Source: Buddleja alternifolia (Eukaryota; Streptophyta; Magnoliopsida; Lamiales; Scrophulariaceae). From it: a DNA stretch of 64,000 nucleotides. Below are positions 42,039 to 54,351 of the stretch, in pieces. Under the pieces are notes generated by a model, which had not been told where the DNA came from, did not search any database, and saw nothing but the letters and a program-made list of their open reading frames with translations. The stretch is taken from NCBI GenBank assembly GCA_019426215.1, contig CM033391.1, forward strand, positions 21,410,949 through 21,474,948, in the 5' to 3' direction. The translations under genes and the position numbers were made by a program. Each line of letters begins with the position of its first letter. The first letter of the stretch is position 1.

Positions 42039-44412
42039 TTGAGTTCTTCAAATAATTCAGTGGGTTGCAACCTAACCGATTTCTGGCGCACTGATTATTC
42101 AAAGTGGTGTCATACACCAATTTATCCAATAAATGATTCAATACCTTTCCCCATAATTCACAAAGCCGCAACCTAACTAATTTTTAAGCCCATGAATTAC
42201 CCAAGTTCATCCCACTAACTCTTTTAATCGAACATTTGAATTTCACCTTGCAACCTAACCGGTTTCTGGGGTGAAATATGCTTCCACTAAAGCATCTCAT
42301 GCACTTAACAAAACTTCAAATTATTTCTTAATGCATAACCCCCATAACTGAGAAGCATTACACATTGGTTGTAATTTTTCATTAAGCTTAGTAGAGGGAG
42401 AGGATGTCCCACATCATTTACTAACTCGGTATTATTTGATTGAGAGAATTGTAAATATTTTAATCAAGGTCTCACAATGCATATTAACTCCTAACATGCT
42501 AACAAGCATATAAAGCGTAGAAAAACTTAGCAATTCTACTGTTACACATTTTCATGGACTAACTAGATCGGCCCAAGCCATTGGGCTAATCAACATATAT
42601 ATGATAAGCATGCATAATAAAACATAAATCCAAGTCAATGAAATGTACATCTCATCACATATAATAAGCATTTAACCATAAAAGCACACATGCGATAAGA
42701 TCATAAAATAAATTTAATTTGTTTTGCTAATCAAATCCAATTTAACTATTACAAAACTAAATCCCATTTAATTTTGTCACTAAGACTAAATCTTATTTAA
42801 TCGAAGTGAGATTAAATTCAAATTAATTTTATTTGATCGAAAAATCTATATCATAATCAATTAAATCTAATTTTGTTTCTAACAAAATTAAATTTAATTT
42901 AATTTTGATATTATGATTAAATCCAATTTATTCTTCATGGAATTAAATCCAATTCAATTTCCATTAGAACATTAATACTAATTTAATCAAAGCAATATTA
43001 AATCTATTTGAAATTAATACTTACTTAATTTCAATGGGAAGATTAAATCAACTTCAATCTAAGTGGGAATTAAGTCCTACTTAATTTTCATGAAAAAGAT
43101 TAAACCGATTTCAATCATTGTGAAAAACGAGTCTCACATAATTTTCATGAAAAATGATTCAATCAACTTTGATCTTAGTTCCCACTCAATTTCTATGAAA
43201 GGATTAAATTAGTTTCAATCGGTGTGATATCAAGTCACACTTAATTTCAATGGGAATGATTAAATCAACTTTAATCTTAGTGAAATTAAGTCCTACTCAA
43301 TTTCAATTAAAGATTAAATTAATTTCAATCAATGTGAAATTAAGTCCTACTTAATTTCTATGGGCTTGCGAATCATTGACTAAATCCCACTTAATCAATT
43401 ACAAAATAAAATCCCATTTAACTTTGATGGGCAAATTAAATAGATTCAAAATATCAACAAAATTAAATCCCATTTAATTTCGTTTAATAATTTAAATCTT
43501 TATTTAGTTTTACATAATGAAATATAACTTAATTTATACAACAATTTAATTTAATTTAATTTAGAAAGAAGGCTTGAAGAAGATTGACCCAATTAGTAAA
43601 AATTGGGTTTTTGGGTCTTACCCAATTATTAATCAATTGCAATTGGATCCAAGCCTAATACTTAAATGAATTAATTCATGTTGGGCCAATATTTAATTAA
43701 TTCGTACTAGGCCAAGCCCAAAACTTCTTAATTAAAATTGATTCAACAGCTGTCGGGCCTCTTTTAATTTTATTGAACCAAGCCCAGCTTAATTTAAGAA
43801 CCCATCATATTAATTATTTCCGATTGGGCCAAGCCCAATCATTGAAATTAATTAATAAGCATTGGGCAAAGCCCAATACACAACCTAATGTGTGTTAGGC
43901 TCGGCCCAACATGCAATAGGCTGTTGCCCATTAGGGCACAGCTTTTTCTTCCTCTTACTTTGCGCCGCCATTGCCACCGGTCATGGCAGCAGAGCTCGGC
44001 GCCGCCACCTCAACCTTCGTCTATGCGAAGTCACTGCCAACCCGGAGCGGCGATTCGCATATCATTAACAGCGTCAAATCTGCCTTCAATCTCCAATGTC
44101 TTATCGACGTGAATTCGGCATTGCCCAAGGTGGTAAAGAGCGTCACCTCTGAAGGCGAACGTTGGCGAATATAACGCCGCCTTCAGCATCACCAAGTGCT
44201 ACATCCGGTTGCTTCAGCAGATGTGCATGCCATCTTCATCGAGGTTTCACAGCAACTGTGCAGCGGTGTGTTGTAGCTGTCAGTGCGCTGTCACTGGTGA
44301 AGCCGCCTCCCTCTTCTCCGACGAAAATCGAAACATCAAGCCCATAGTCAAAATTTCAATCCGCAATTTCAGAAACTTCAATCACCAAATTTAAAATTTT
44401 CATAAATCACAT
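42039..44412 (-). other. Copia B leader, continued
   Basis: The minus strand aligns with the element A leader from about 36660 back toward the PBS, at clearly lower identity than A to A'. It keeps the three GCAACCTAACC motifs and the box around 42385-42420 that matches A near 36295 (GAGGGAGAGGATRTC). The 42700-43700 part is an AT-rich series of AAATTAAATCC-like phrases. The end nearest the PBS (43880-44390) is unusually GC-rich and has no match in the A leader. Repeat F interrupts it after 44412. Confidence 0.75.
42700..43560. repeat. Degenerate phrase repeat in B leader
   Basis: About twenty imperfect recurrences of phrases like TTAAATCCCATTTAATTT and AAATTAAGTCCTACTTAATT, 40-60 bases apart, in irregular spacing. 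The A leader has a weaker version (35150-35560). Confidence 0.6.
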
Positions 44413-45351
44413 TGTAGCACCCACCGACCACCTGTGGCCCGCCACACCGCGACGCCAGCTCGATCCAGGAGACCGTCCTTTCTCAAGCCAGCGCCAAGCC
44501 TCAGAACCTTACGAAAACTTCATCTGCTGAAACTAAAAATTTCCATTCCTATTAAATCAACAATACATCCCTCATCAGTCTTACACAATTTAACAACAAC
44601 TCTACCAATTACAGGTCTCCAGGCCAAAACATTTACATATCCAATCATACATCTCACAACATAACTCTCTCTAATAGCAACGAACTAATACTTCTTTTAC
44701 TGCACATCCCTTCGTATCCAACGTACTAAGATTATCTGAAAAAGAATAAAGAAAAAGGGGTGAGTCCGAATAACTTAGTGAGGTAGGCTGACGGTTTGCT
44801 TTACCTTTTATCTTTGTAACGGAATCTGCAGCGGAAGATTACAAGAGAAGTAAGATTACACTTATCGAGTAAATCATTGGAGAAAACAAACTATCATAAT
44901 GATGAATATCAATCACGATACATATAACAAAACCAGAATGAATAACACATATACTTTAGATTCATGTCATATGATTTTGTTCCGTCTCCCTACTGTCCCA
45001 TACCAGCGGGAGATTTCACACCTTTTGAGATTTGCAGGTGTCGGGACTCTAGTGGTGGCTCCTACGGGTTCAAAAGGTGGCCCCCGCTGTCGCGTGGCGC
45101 TTTGTCCCATATAGCACTTAGCTCCCTTCAGTTTGCGAACTTTCCAAGTGTCAGGATTCTAGAGGTGGCTCCTACGAGTTCAAGAGGTGGCCCCCGCCGT
45201 CGCGTGGCACTTTGTCCCGTATAGCACTTAGCTCCCTTCACTCTACCTTTAAGAGTCAAAGCTTTAGACCAAGAAAAGGACATATCGAGGATGGATTCCA
45301 GACATTAGGATTCTAGTGGTGGCTCCTACGGGTTCAAGAGGTGGCCCCACC

Positions 45352-47509
45352 TGTTAGAGTTAGTGCCCGGCGCACCAATATGGGTGTCATTCTTTGTAAT
45401 GGTAACTCTAGAGTTGAACAATCATTTTCCTATAAATAAAGTCAATCTCTTTTATATGTGTGGCATGTCTCTATTCTTAAATTAGTTTTTACTTTGGCTT
45501 AGAATAAAGTCCCAAAGGATCACACATAGCTATGGGACATCATTGCACATTGGGTGTGGCAATAATGGAATATGTCTCGAAGGCTGTGATCTTTAAACAT
45601 TGTTCCAAGTCGTAAAAGGGTTCATCGAGATAAAGGGATATCGATGCAACCCAAAAGACTTGCTCATATGATGCATACTCTAGGAGAAGTGTATCTCGTT
45701 CCATAAATACTGGCACGGTGAAAGCCAATGCATATATGAGGGTTGCCATTGTGGTAATGGGCGAACTGAACAACCCCATGAAAGTTTCTAAAATGGATTC
45801 CCAGTTGAATGTGGAACTTCCAGTGGTCTTGTAGTATAAGAGTAATCCTTATGGACCTAAGATTCCATTGGATGTCTTATGCGTAACCGCGCATGTTCTT
45901 GATTTGTTACATGATCACTTTAGATGATCAAATATGGGCAAACTCAGACATCCACGTCTTACGTAGTAAGGCGCGTGAGAATCGAGAGGAATCTATCTCT
46001 GACGTTAGCCATTCGGTTAATCTCCTATGGTTACATAGTGAATCGACTTAAGGAATCTTTGGCCGAAATATGATATCTAAAGAGGCGTAGGATTTCCTCG
46101 TTTAGATAGTCGAAGTCGATTTCACATAACGTGGGAAACTTAGTATTGAATTAATAGAGCTTCGACCTTAGCCACTGCTCTAGATTTAATCGGAAGATTA
46201 GATAGAGAGATCTTACTTATGCGAGGATCAAGATCGCAAAAAAGTGTATCTTTACTTTCGTCTTATCTAGGTTTTCGGGACCCTATGTTAGGTGGGCAAC
46301 CACAATTTGTAAGTGCCGAGAATTAGCTTGGTGACTAATTCGAGGCTTGATGAAATCAAATGATTGATTTAATCTAGTACTTTCCATTTTAGGAAGGTAC
46401 ACTAGCACTGTGGGAAAGTGTACTTACTACTAGATAGAAACGAGCCTAAGGGGTCACAAACTAACTCGAGAGAGTCACTACTTGAGTAGATGTGATTAAT
46501 CAATTTCGAGGAAATTGAAGGAATTAGGAACGTGTAGTACTTTCCTAATATGGAATATAAATTAATTGAAGGATTCAATTAATTTTAGGGATAATAGCAG
46601 ACACCCCCCTCAGTTATGGGGTGATGTGCACTTTGCCCCCTAACTTATTGAAATGTGCACTTTGCCCCCTCACTTATCATAAAATGTGCACTCCACCCCC
46701 TCGGGCAGTTCGGGCAGGTTCGGGCACCACACTTATCATAAAAATTGGACTTTTGCCCCCTGACTTATGTGTCTTTGTAGCACTTTGCCCCCTGACTTAT
46801 GTGTTTTTGTAGCATTTTGCCCCCTCACTTATGTGTTTTGTAGCACTTTGCCCCTACCCGAGGGGGTGAAGTGCACATTTTATGATAAGTGAGGGGGCAA
46901 AGTGCACATCACCTCATAACTGAGGGGAGTGTCTACCATTATCCCTTAATTTTACTCTTTTAATTAATCTTGTAGAATTAATTAAATTAATGGACCTAGT
47001 AGAGTCCAAATATTTTATTTAATTGGGTGGAGCCCAAGTTAAATAAATAAATGTTGGAATTAGTTGGTTGGATTTAATTTGACTTGTATTTAATTGATGG
47101 GTTGAATTAAACGACTTAGAAAAATATTCCTACCCTTCACAGAATCAAGCCTAAGTTAAGCTTAGAATCGTTTTGTTGTCTAGCACGCAAGGCAAGACAA
47201 TTGGTGACTTGAACGACGTGTGGATACATCTTAGAGGTGCGACACTTGGAGCACTCTAAACTGGGAGATACAAGAAACGACGGGCAATTTCTCACCCAAG
47301 GAAAATTGTGTGGATTTGCACCACATGGTTGCTGAGATCCAAAGTACGAGGTGAAGCGAAATTTTCGAAAGGTATAATTTCGCTTACCTCCTTATCAAAT
47401 TCGATCGAACCAATTCCATATTCCAGTTTTCGGGTGGTTGTACGTTTACTTTTGTAAAATTTTAATTTTCGCTGCCACGAGCCACCCGAGGGAATGAGTC
47501 AACCCAACA
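45352..47509 (+). mobile_element. Solo LTR G (copia type)
   Basis: Starts TGTTAGAGTT, ends CCCAACA, 2158 bases including a 358-base MITE and its 9-base duplication. Repeat F resumes directly after it, so no internal region was retained. The flanks are CCACC (45347-45351) and CTGCC (47510-47514); sister blocks of F read CCGCC, so each flank looks like a CpG decay of one CCGCC target duplication. CGCTGCC near 47471 parallels the CCGCTGCG motif of the other copia LTRs. No protein content. Confidence 0.85.
46588..46945. mobile_element. MULE-type MITE with 9-base target duplication
   Basis: Long terminal inverted repeats (GGGATAATAGCAGACAC... against GGGATAATGGTAGACAC... from the other end, continuing into GTGATGTGCACTTTGCCCCC) span about 55-60 bases. 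TTAATTTTA lies on both sides (46579-46587, 46946-46954); a 9-base duplication is the Mutator hallmark. The interior has about four units around CACTTTGCCCCCTGACTTAT. No transposase. Confidence 0.9.
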
Positions 47510-47955
47510 CTGCCGTCGTGTGGCACTTTGTCCCGCATAGCACGTAGCTCCTTTAGCCGACGGAGTAGAACCAAGGAAGACAATGGTTTCAACGTGATAA
47601 GAAAGATATTGACTCGATATTCGTATGATAAGACTTACGGGAATTGACAACGATTAAACCGAAGACCATTTCGAGACAAGATATTTACTATAGACGTGAA
47701 AAGGATAACGTCGGGAATCATGAGATATTGACATTTAGGAATCAACAATCATCAATATACCGATAAGATAGTGGTACAAACAAAACAAGACAATCAAATG
47801 ATATGAAAGCGGGTAAACCAAATTCAAGCAATAAGAAGGAATTAGAAACCCACACAGTTACTACTCGGCGTTGTAGTCTTGTCTCTCGTTCAAAACTGGA
47901 TATATCCTGCTATTCAAGCACATCATCATATTCTTGAACTTTGATACTTTATAAC

Positions 47956-48388
47956 TGTTGGAAATCGGGTTTGGGTCGCCCATTGACCCGTATTTTGAAC
48001 ATGAAATGGAGGGAGTGGTTTTATTCCATTCGAATTTGAATGGGAAGTTAACCACAACCAAGGAGATATAAATCCTTTCATCTCCAACAATTATTCACAT
48101 GATTTTAACACACAAAAATGAGGGAAAAGGACATACATTTTCGTCCAAAACATAAGGGAGAGAAATGTGTGATGGCATCATCATATAATGGTCATTTTAC
48201 TCATCCTTTGGAGCATTTGGGTTGTGGAATACAAGTCTCTTCCATTAGGTGATTGGACTTAGACGAATTTGAGCATTCAAAGGTGTAAATCAAGTCTGTG
48301 ATTCAACCGAAAAGGTCCTCAAATTTCCGAGTTCAAGTAAGTGATTCTTGAACCGTAATATTATGAATCCTGCATTACAAGTTTGTCA
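47956..48388 (+). repeat. Element E candidate 5' LTR
   Basis: TGTTGGAAAT starts it and a PBS follows its end (GTTTGTCA, one base, then TGGTATCAGAGCC), so the right boundary is firm and the left is inferred from TGTTGG. At 433 bases it is much shorter than the other LTRs here. No second copy is in the window, so this cannot be confirmed. Confidence 0.55.
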
Positions 48389-48389
48389 T

Positions 48390-48402
48390 TGGTATCAGAG
48401 CC
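48390..48402 (+). other. Element E primer binding site
   Basis: TGGTATCAGAGCC is a perfect complement to the 3' end of plant initiator tRNA-Met (from memory), the usual copia PBS. Confidence 0.8.
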
Positions 48403-48988
48403 TTCGGGGTTGATATCCAGACGATACTAGGCTGCATCTTACATGCTTTAATGCTCCATAACCATGGTTTTATAAGAAACCCATTTTTTGTGCTTTAAAT
48501 GGGTCTTTCATGGCAAATTTTCACATACACCATGTTATGCTTTCTTTTTTCGACCAAATCATGCTTATATGTCATATATATGATATGTTATATCTCATGG
48601 TTAAGAATTTTGCATGACGTGAGAAAATGTTGACCCGAACCGCACAAATCCAAAAAAACCCGTTGTTTTTAAACTGCGTATTTTGGGATAAAACTTACAT
48701 GGATGGATTCTACTCATCAAGAAGATTCTAACCATATAAGATTAGTCAAAAACGGATTTGAAATGAGTGAGATATTGCAATTTAAAATTTCAAATCGGAT
48801 TAGGGTTCTTGCTAGTTGGAGGAGATGATGAACAGTGCGTTCATGACATTCCCAGTCTCGGGAGGAGTGTGTGAAATACACATACCATCTTAGACTGCTC
48901 CAAATGGAAAACCGACAACGCCATTGGATTCATAATATGAAAATACGAGTGGGTAGCCAAAAATAATTGTCAAACGGCTTTGAAAAGA

Positions 48989-49009
48989 GGTGCGTGTGAA
49001 ACACGCGCC
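48989..49009 (+). other. Hairpin in element E leader
   Basis: GGTGCGTGT, loop GAA, ACACGCGCC: a 9-base stem with one G-U pair and a 3-base loop, about 600 bases after the PBS. Confidence 0.55.
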
Positions 49010-51723
49010 GTCTCATGCGAGTGGGGCTGCTGGTGTATTGCTGTATGAAACAAGCCAAACAACCCCTTATAGGTGGCGGTGCGTGGATGCCTTTCCGGTG
49101 GTCAGTTTGTGCCAAGAAAATACCGTTACGCTCCAAATTTAATTTCCTATTTATTGGTAAATTAAAATAAATTTTTCATCATATAAAAATATTTTTCTCT
49201 ATTTTTGAACTATAATATTTGCTGAAAATTACTGAAAAAATATTTTCGGAAAGAGAAAAATTCTGAAATTTTTCTGTAAATTAGGAAAAGTATTTGGAGG
49301 CATTGTCTACTTATTTGAAGTATTTGATCACTTACATGTATCGTACTCAATTTATAATGCATGTGAGAAATTCATTTTTTCATGAAAATTGTTCGGAATT
49401 AAAAAAAATGACTTGAAGGTTTTCTGTGTGACTTCAAGTTCTTGAATGGAGATCCCACCGAGACTTTTATCAAATGAATATTTAGAAAAAAATTCATATG
49501 TGAGAGAGTTTAAACACTTATACGTATTATACTCAAATTAAAGATGTGTGTGAAAATTTTATTTTTTTGAGAAAATTAAATTTTTTCGAGAAATTTTGAG
49601 AAGTTGAGTCTTGAAAGGAGTATTGTGAATATGAGTGATAATACTTTCGATGTGAGAATGGATGGATGAAAGGATTGGTTATGACCAAATTCAATACATC
49701 TTCTCATTTAATTGTGTGGCGGTTGTGGGGAGCACTAAGGATCGCCAAGAAGGCAAAGCGTGGTGTCAACGCTTGCATTATAAAGAGTTATGAAAATGGT
49801 TGATTACATGTATGAACATGTTTGATATCTTGTAATAACATGTTATGCAATAAATGTTTGTCTTGTGAAAATTATGATATTATGAATGCATGATTATCAC
49901 GTTATCATTGTATGCATTTCATATGATATTTTATTATATCTCCTTATGCAAATTACAAGATATGTTCTTATATAACATGATATGTGTTGATCATGATTAT
50001 GTGGGAGTTCTAAGGTTGAGTTGAGATATTCTCACTAGAACTTTGTGAGATTTTGTACTAGAAAATTAAGTCATGATAGTGAACATTTTGGCACGTGTGA
50101 TGATTGGAATATATTCAATACTAGACGAGTACTTATAAGTAGTAGTTATGAATCTACTACGTATTGGAATATATAAGATGGAATTAAACGTTCTAGACAG
50201 AAGTAACCAAGTCGTGAAAAACTTATTGTGGGTCTCCCTACTCAATGTATAATAAAAGATCAATAAATTGACCGTAAGTGGAAGGGAAGGTTCCACTATT
50301 TTTTTGATATTTTGATAAATTGTATGGTCTAAGATCTCATTTGTGAATGAGAAATCACATTATTGATCTGTGGTATACTAAATGAGCAATACATCCACAA
50401 ATTGAACCACATTGAGATTGTTGACTTTAGTATTTGATGATTACAAGTATACCCTGAATAACGAGAAAAATGAGTGGCATTTAAGGGTGATACCAAATAT
50501 TATTAGAAGTTAAATTCAACAAACATGTCTTCTCTTATGAGGAGTAAGTTCAAATTGTCCGGTCTCTTTCGAATAATAGAATAGCCTAAAAGTCGAGTTC
50601 AATTTATTTGACTGTAAAAAGACTTTCATAAACGATGTTAGTCACTTTATACTCTCTTAATGATAGAATATTGCTTCTTAGGCTTAGATTTTGTCATTGA
50701 TCTGTTTTAAAGAGATTTTGAGACTCTTATTGTAAATGAGATAAGAACAAAGAGAAAATCAGGAAAGAGACATGAGATGAACCTAAGAAGAACAAACTTA
50801 ACCACTGAAATGAATAGAAGTGATATAAGGTTAAAAGTGCTACAATTGACATACGATGGGTCATTTTACTCATCTATGCACTGAGTTGAAAACATAGCAC
50901 TTTAAGATGCTTATATGTGCTTGTTTAGACATTAAGCGCTAAGTTATTAAATCTTGTCCTTTGTGGGTTTAGGTTTATGATTACAATAATCGAGAAGCGT
51001 TTACGATAATATAAGATCATTGGACTTAATCTTTTGAGTTGTTCTTCTAAGATTGTATTGTTCATTTACTTAGATTTGAGTGTTTTTTTTTTTTTTTGAC
51101 TTGGTTATAGTATCTAAAGAATATATACATAAAGTGATACTAGCTATATCTGTTTTAATTTAATCGTTTGACAGTGAATTGTCCAAGGTACATTGATTAT
51201 TCGGGCATAATCAATGATGTGTTCGTTGAGTAACATGAACACCTTTGCATGCTTAGTTAAGTCACAACGAATCGAGACACCAAGCTAATAAGAGACACTC
51301 TTTGAATACATATTTCGTAGTTGATTGCCAACTTGTGGTAAATCACATGTGACCATTTAGAGATTAGTCAGTTGATCTTTCATTGCAGTTAATTCTATTA
51401 GACTTTTGTGATTTAGTTAATGTGAAGGTTGGGAAATGAACCTCATACTCTATTATTGTTTTCATATACCCTGATCTTGTCTGTTTAATTTCTCATGACA
51501 TGAAACGTTAGAATGTTTCTTGTATATTATGGAGAGAATCAAATTGGTGAACTTTTCAAACAAGTTTAATAAATCAAATCAAAGAGATAATGTATTTGTG
51601 TCTCGAAGATGTACGAATGATCTAAGGGTACATGTTCTAGGTGAACATGATGAGATGGAAAATTAGTAAATTACAGAATGTCCGGAGAATAATTTTTGGG
51701 ATGAAAATCTTGAAATTGCTAAA

Positions 51724-52123
51724 CATTTGCTTAGGGTTAATGATTCGGATAGATAGTGGCTATGTGCCTATGTATCACTTAAGAGAATTGTGATCCTGAT
51801 TTTGAGTAGGAGCAAATTCCTCAAAGTGATCAAACTGAGAATCAAATCATAATTTTATGACATTTGTTTAGATTTAATGATTCAAATAATGGCTATGTGC
51901 CATATATATCACTTAAGAAAATTGCATTCTCAAATTTGAGTGGGAGCAAATTTTCCAAGGTGATCAAGTTAAGAGTCGAATCATTATTGTGACTTTTGCA
52001 TAGGTTTAATGGTTCAAATAGTGGCTATGTGCCTTATTATATCACTTAAGAAAATTGTGTTCCTGAGTTTAAGTGGGAGCAAATTTGCCTAGGTGATCAA
52101 GTTAAGAGTTGAATCATTATTAT
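51724..52123 (+). repeat. Three imperfect repeats of about 132 bases
   Basis: TGGCTATGTGCC recurs at 51757, 51890 and 52022 (periods 133 and 132). Each unit also has ATCACTTAAGARAATTG and a GAGTGGGAGCAAAT-like site similar in style to a copia PPT. Units differ at many positions, so the triplication is old. Confidence 0.85.
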
Positions 52124-53630
52124 GAGCAAGCACAAAATATTCTCCAAAAAGATCAGATAGAGTCCAATATAGTGAAACTCCGTCTTGTCTTACTAAATAA
52201 AATTGAATTAATGCAATGAACGAGTATTTATAGAACTTACGAAATCTGTAAACATGTGTGGCACCAATAACTCTCGTGCCAATTGCTAAGGAAGGGATAG
52301 TTGTCTTTGTAGCAGCAATTGCCCTCGTGGTGAAGTCGCAACCAAAATGTGGCATTTCGACTTTCACTTGGTTTAAAGATTTGAGTTGCACGGTCTCTTT
52401 TAGCTATAGTGTGATTAGCATATTACATATGCTCTGTTGTATACAATCAAACCAAGTTTGGATTCTAGTTCAACATTAGACGTGGGGATATTGAGAACTT
52501 TTGTATAAGCTCTCGAAATCTACTAAAAATGTTGGTATTCGATTTTGAGGTAGAAAGATCACCTAGTGAAAAATGACTTATATGTATATATACATGGGTA
52601 TATATATCTTGAGACAAAACTTATTTTCTAATGACGGTATATAGCTTTATTATGCTTTCTTGGTTATTACGGACATTTGAGATTTAGAATTATATCTAAA
52701 TGAATACGAGAATGCATTTCTTAATAGTGATGTAATTGTAAAGATCTAAATCGGAATGCCTTAAGGATTCCCTAGACAAAGGTTAAAAGGTAGAGTTTGT
52801 AAACTTACAACCTTTGTGGCAAGAACCAGTCTTCAAAATATTGGTGTATGAGATTTTATGAAAATGTGATCTTATACGTGTGTTTTCATCTTCACGGATG
52901 TAGACCATGATTTTTCTTATGTGTAAGTCCATTAAGATGTTTGGAATTCTATCTCTTTATTGGTAATGTCTTAATAGCCGGGATGATAAGGAGTACGTAC
53001 AGCCATTGAGAATGTTTTTCCTTTAACTTCTGAAGTAGAGGACATGATGAGCATATTACTCAACTTGATGTTAAAATCTATGAAAATCGTACAATGTGAA
53101 TCTTGCTCAGTGTCAAGATCAATGAAAATTTTTCTATCCTACAATTTATAGTAGATAGTTATGAGCTCATCACCACTCCTACATCATAAAGCTGTAACTT
53201 TGAAATGTATCCAGAGATTCCATATAGAAATGTCTAGACCACCATATTCCAATAGTTGACATTTGGATCTTGAAGTACAATGTGACTTGTACTTGCTCCA
53301 ATATTTGTTATGCATGGGTCATAAGGTTTGTCCAATTTATACGAGGAATTGGACAATAATGACAAAACATGTGGATAGTTTCCTGGTTTGGAGGAAACAA
53401 ATTGTTGAAAAAAATACCACTATTATGGCTGTTATGAGGCGGATGGGATAAGTGTGAGTTGGCCGTAAATTACTTGTATTGAAATGCTTACTCTAGAGTA
53501 GCAAGAAGCAAAACTTGTGTAAACATTGTGCACATGTCAAATAGCATTTGTGGCACCATATTGCAGGGTGGAAATGTTTGATTGAACTTCTGGAAGCATG
53601 TGGGAGAAATGACGTGAGATAGTATGTGGG

Positions 53631-54351
53631 CATAGTAATATGAGATCTAAAACGAGTTAGTTCAGCTCTGGCCAGAAACTTTCAATCTCATTTACCTATG
53701 ATCGCATAGGATACTTCTCGTTTACTTTCGAGATAGTGATTCCCTCTTGTAATCATCTCACATGCCACTTGCCCTTGAAATGCATTTCGAGGTCGACCCC
53801 ACCTTTCAATGGTGGAATTGGGCCTAACTACTCTAGTGACAGTATCCACGTCACAGCACACTGTGACCATAACTCCTCAGGTCGAAGGCTCACGCATACC
53901 TTCATAATCAGTAATTCAATCATTGACAGTCACTGAGTAAAAACTCATGTGATCGGATTACTACAAGCCGTGTTTGAATACACTAATCCCATCAATGTAT
54001 CTATGACACAAACTCCCACTATCCCATAGTGTTCGACTAGCACTCCTTTGTCAGAACATGTGTCATACAAGTCCATACGAATCTTAATGCCCAATTGAGA
54101 TTCTCCGACTTGCGAACGATATAAGTGATCAACTATCAAACCTTTCCAGTGCCCATCTCCTTAACTACTATAAGGAGTACGAAGGTCGGCCTTGACACAC
54201 ATGGACTAGTTGTTCATTTAAGACTTTATAGATGCCATCAAGAATTATACGAACAACATACTATTGCCTTTATATTAATTAGAGGTTGTACAATATAAAC
54301 TCGTGCCTTATTTTCCAACTCTTTGTTGGCATCGAGGGCACATTCCCAACA
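53631..54351 (-). repeat. B' LTR fragment
   Basis: Corresponds to 29870-30600; the LTR start (minus strand TGTTGGGAAT) is at 54351. The rest of the LTR, including the Harbinger-like element, is absent because the duplication begins inside it. Confidence 0.85.

Larger units (their letters stand above)
44413..47918 (-). repeat. Repeat F, LTR-like repeat split by solo LTR G
   Basis: It starts TGTAGCACCC (44413) and, apart from G (45352-47509), has about 1.34 kb homologous to H in inverse orientation. CACAT occurs directly before (44408-44412) and after (47919-47923), a possible 5-base target duplication in the B leader. It contains three copies of the block with GGTGGCCCCCGC and TTTGTCCC...TAGCACTTAGCTCC. 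Short frames in it (for example 44434-44664, 44964-45224) are products of the repeat, not genes. Class as for H: probably an LTR of a chromovirus-like gypsy element, unproven. Confidence 0.6.
48403..53630 (+). other. Element E internal region, decayed
   Basis: About 5.2 kb without any frame over about 100 residues and without motifs I recognise as gag, integrase or RT. It starts with a leader-like stretch containing a strong hairpin (48989-49009), then AT-rich DNA, a 132-base triplication (51724-52123) and further unassigned sequence. The right end is the duplication junction at 53631. It may be an old copia internal region, or E may be only the LTR-PBS part followed by unrelated DNA. Confidence 0.4.

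Noticed and set aside
43888..44394. Four overlapping frames of 61-74 residues considered as a host gene
   Set aside because: No frame dominates, no start context or splice-like structure is convincing, and the region lies within a retroelement leader. Kept as a finding, not a gene.
44964..45224. An 86-residue frame in repeat F and the 80-residue frame at 20031-20273 in H
   Set aside because: Both are translations of the duplicated blocks shared by F and H; similarity between them reflects the repeat, not a protein family.
51724..52123. Regular repeats considered as a CRISPR-like array
   Set aside because: The units are long, imperfect and contiguous without unique spacers, and the genome is a plant.
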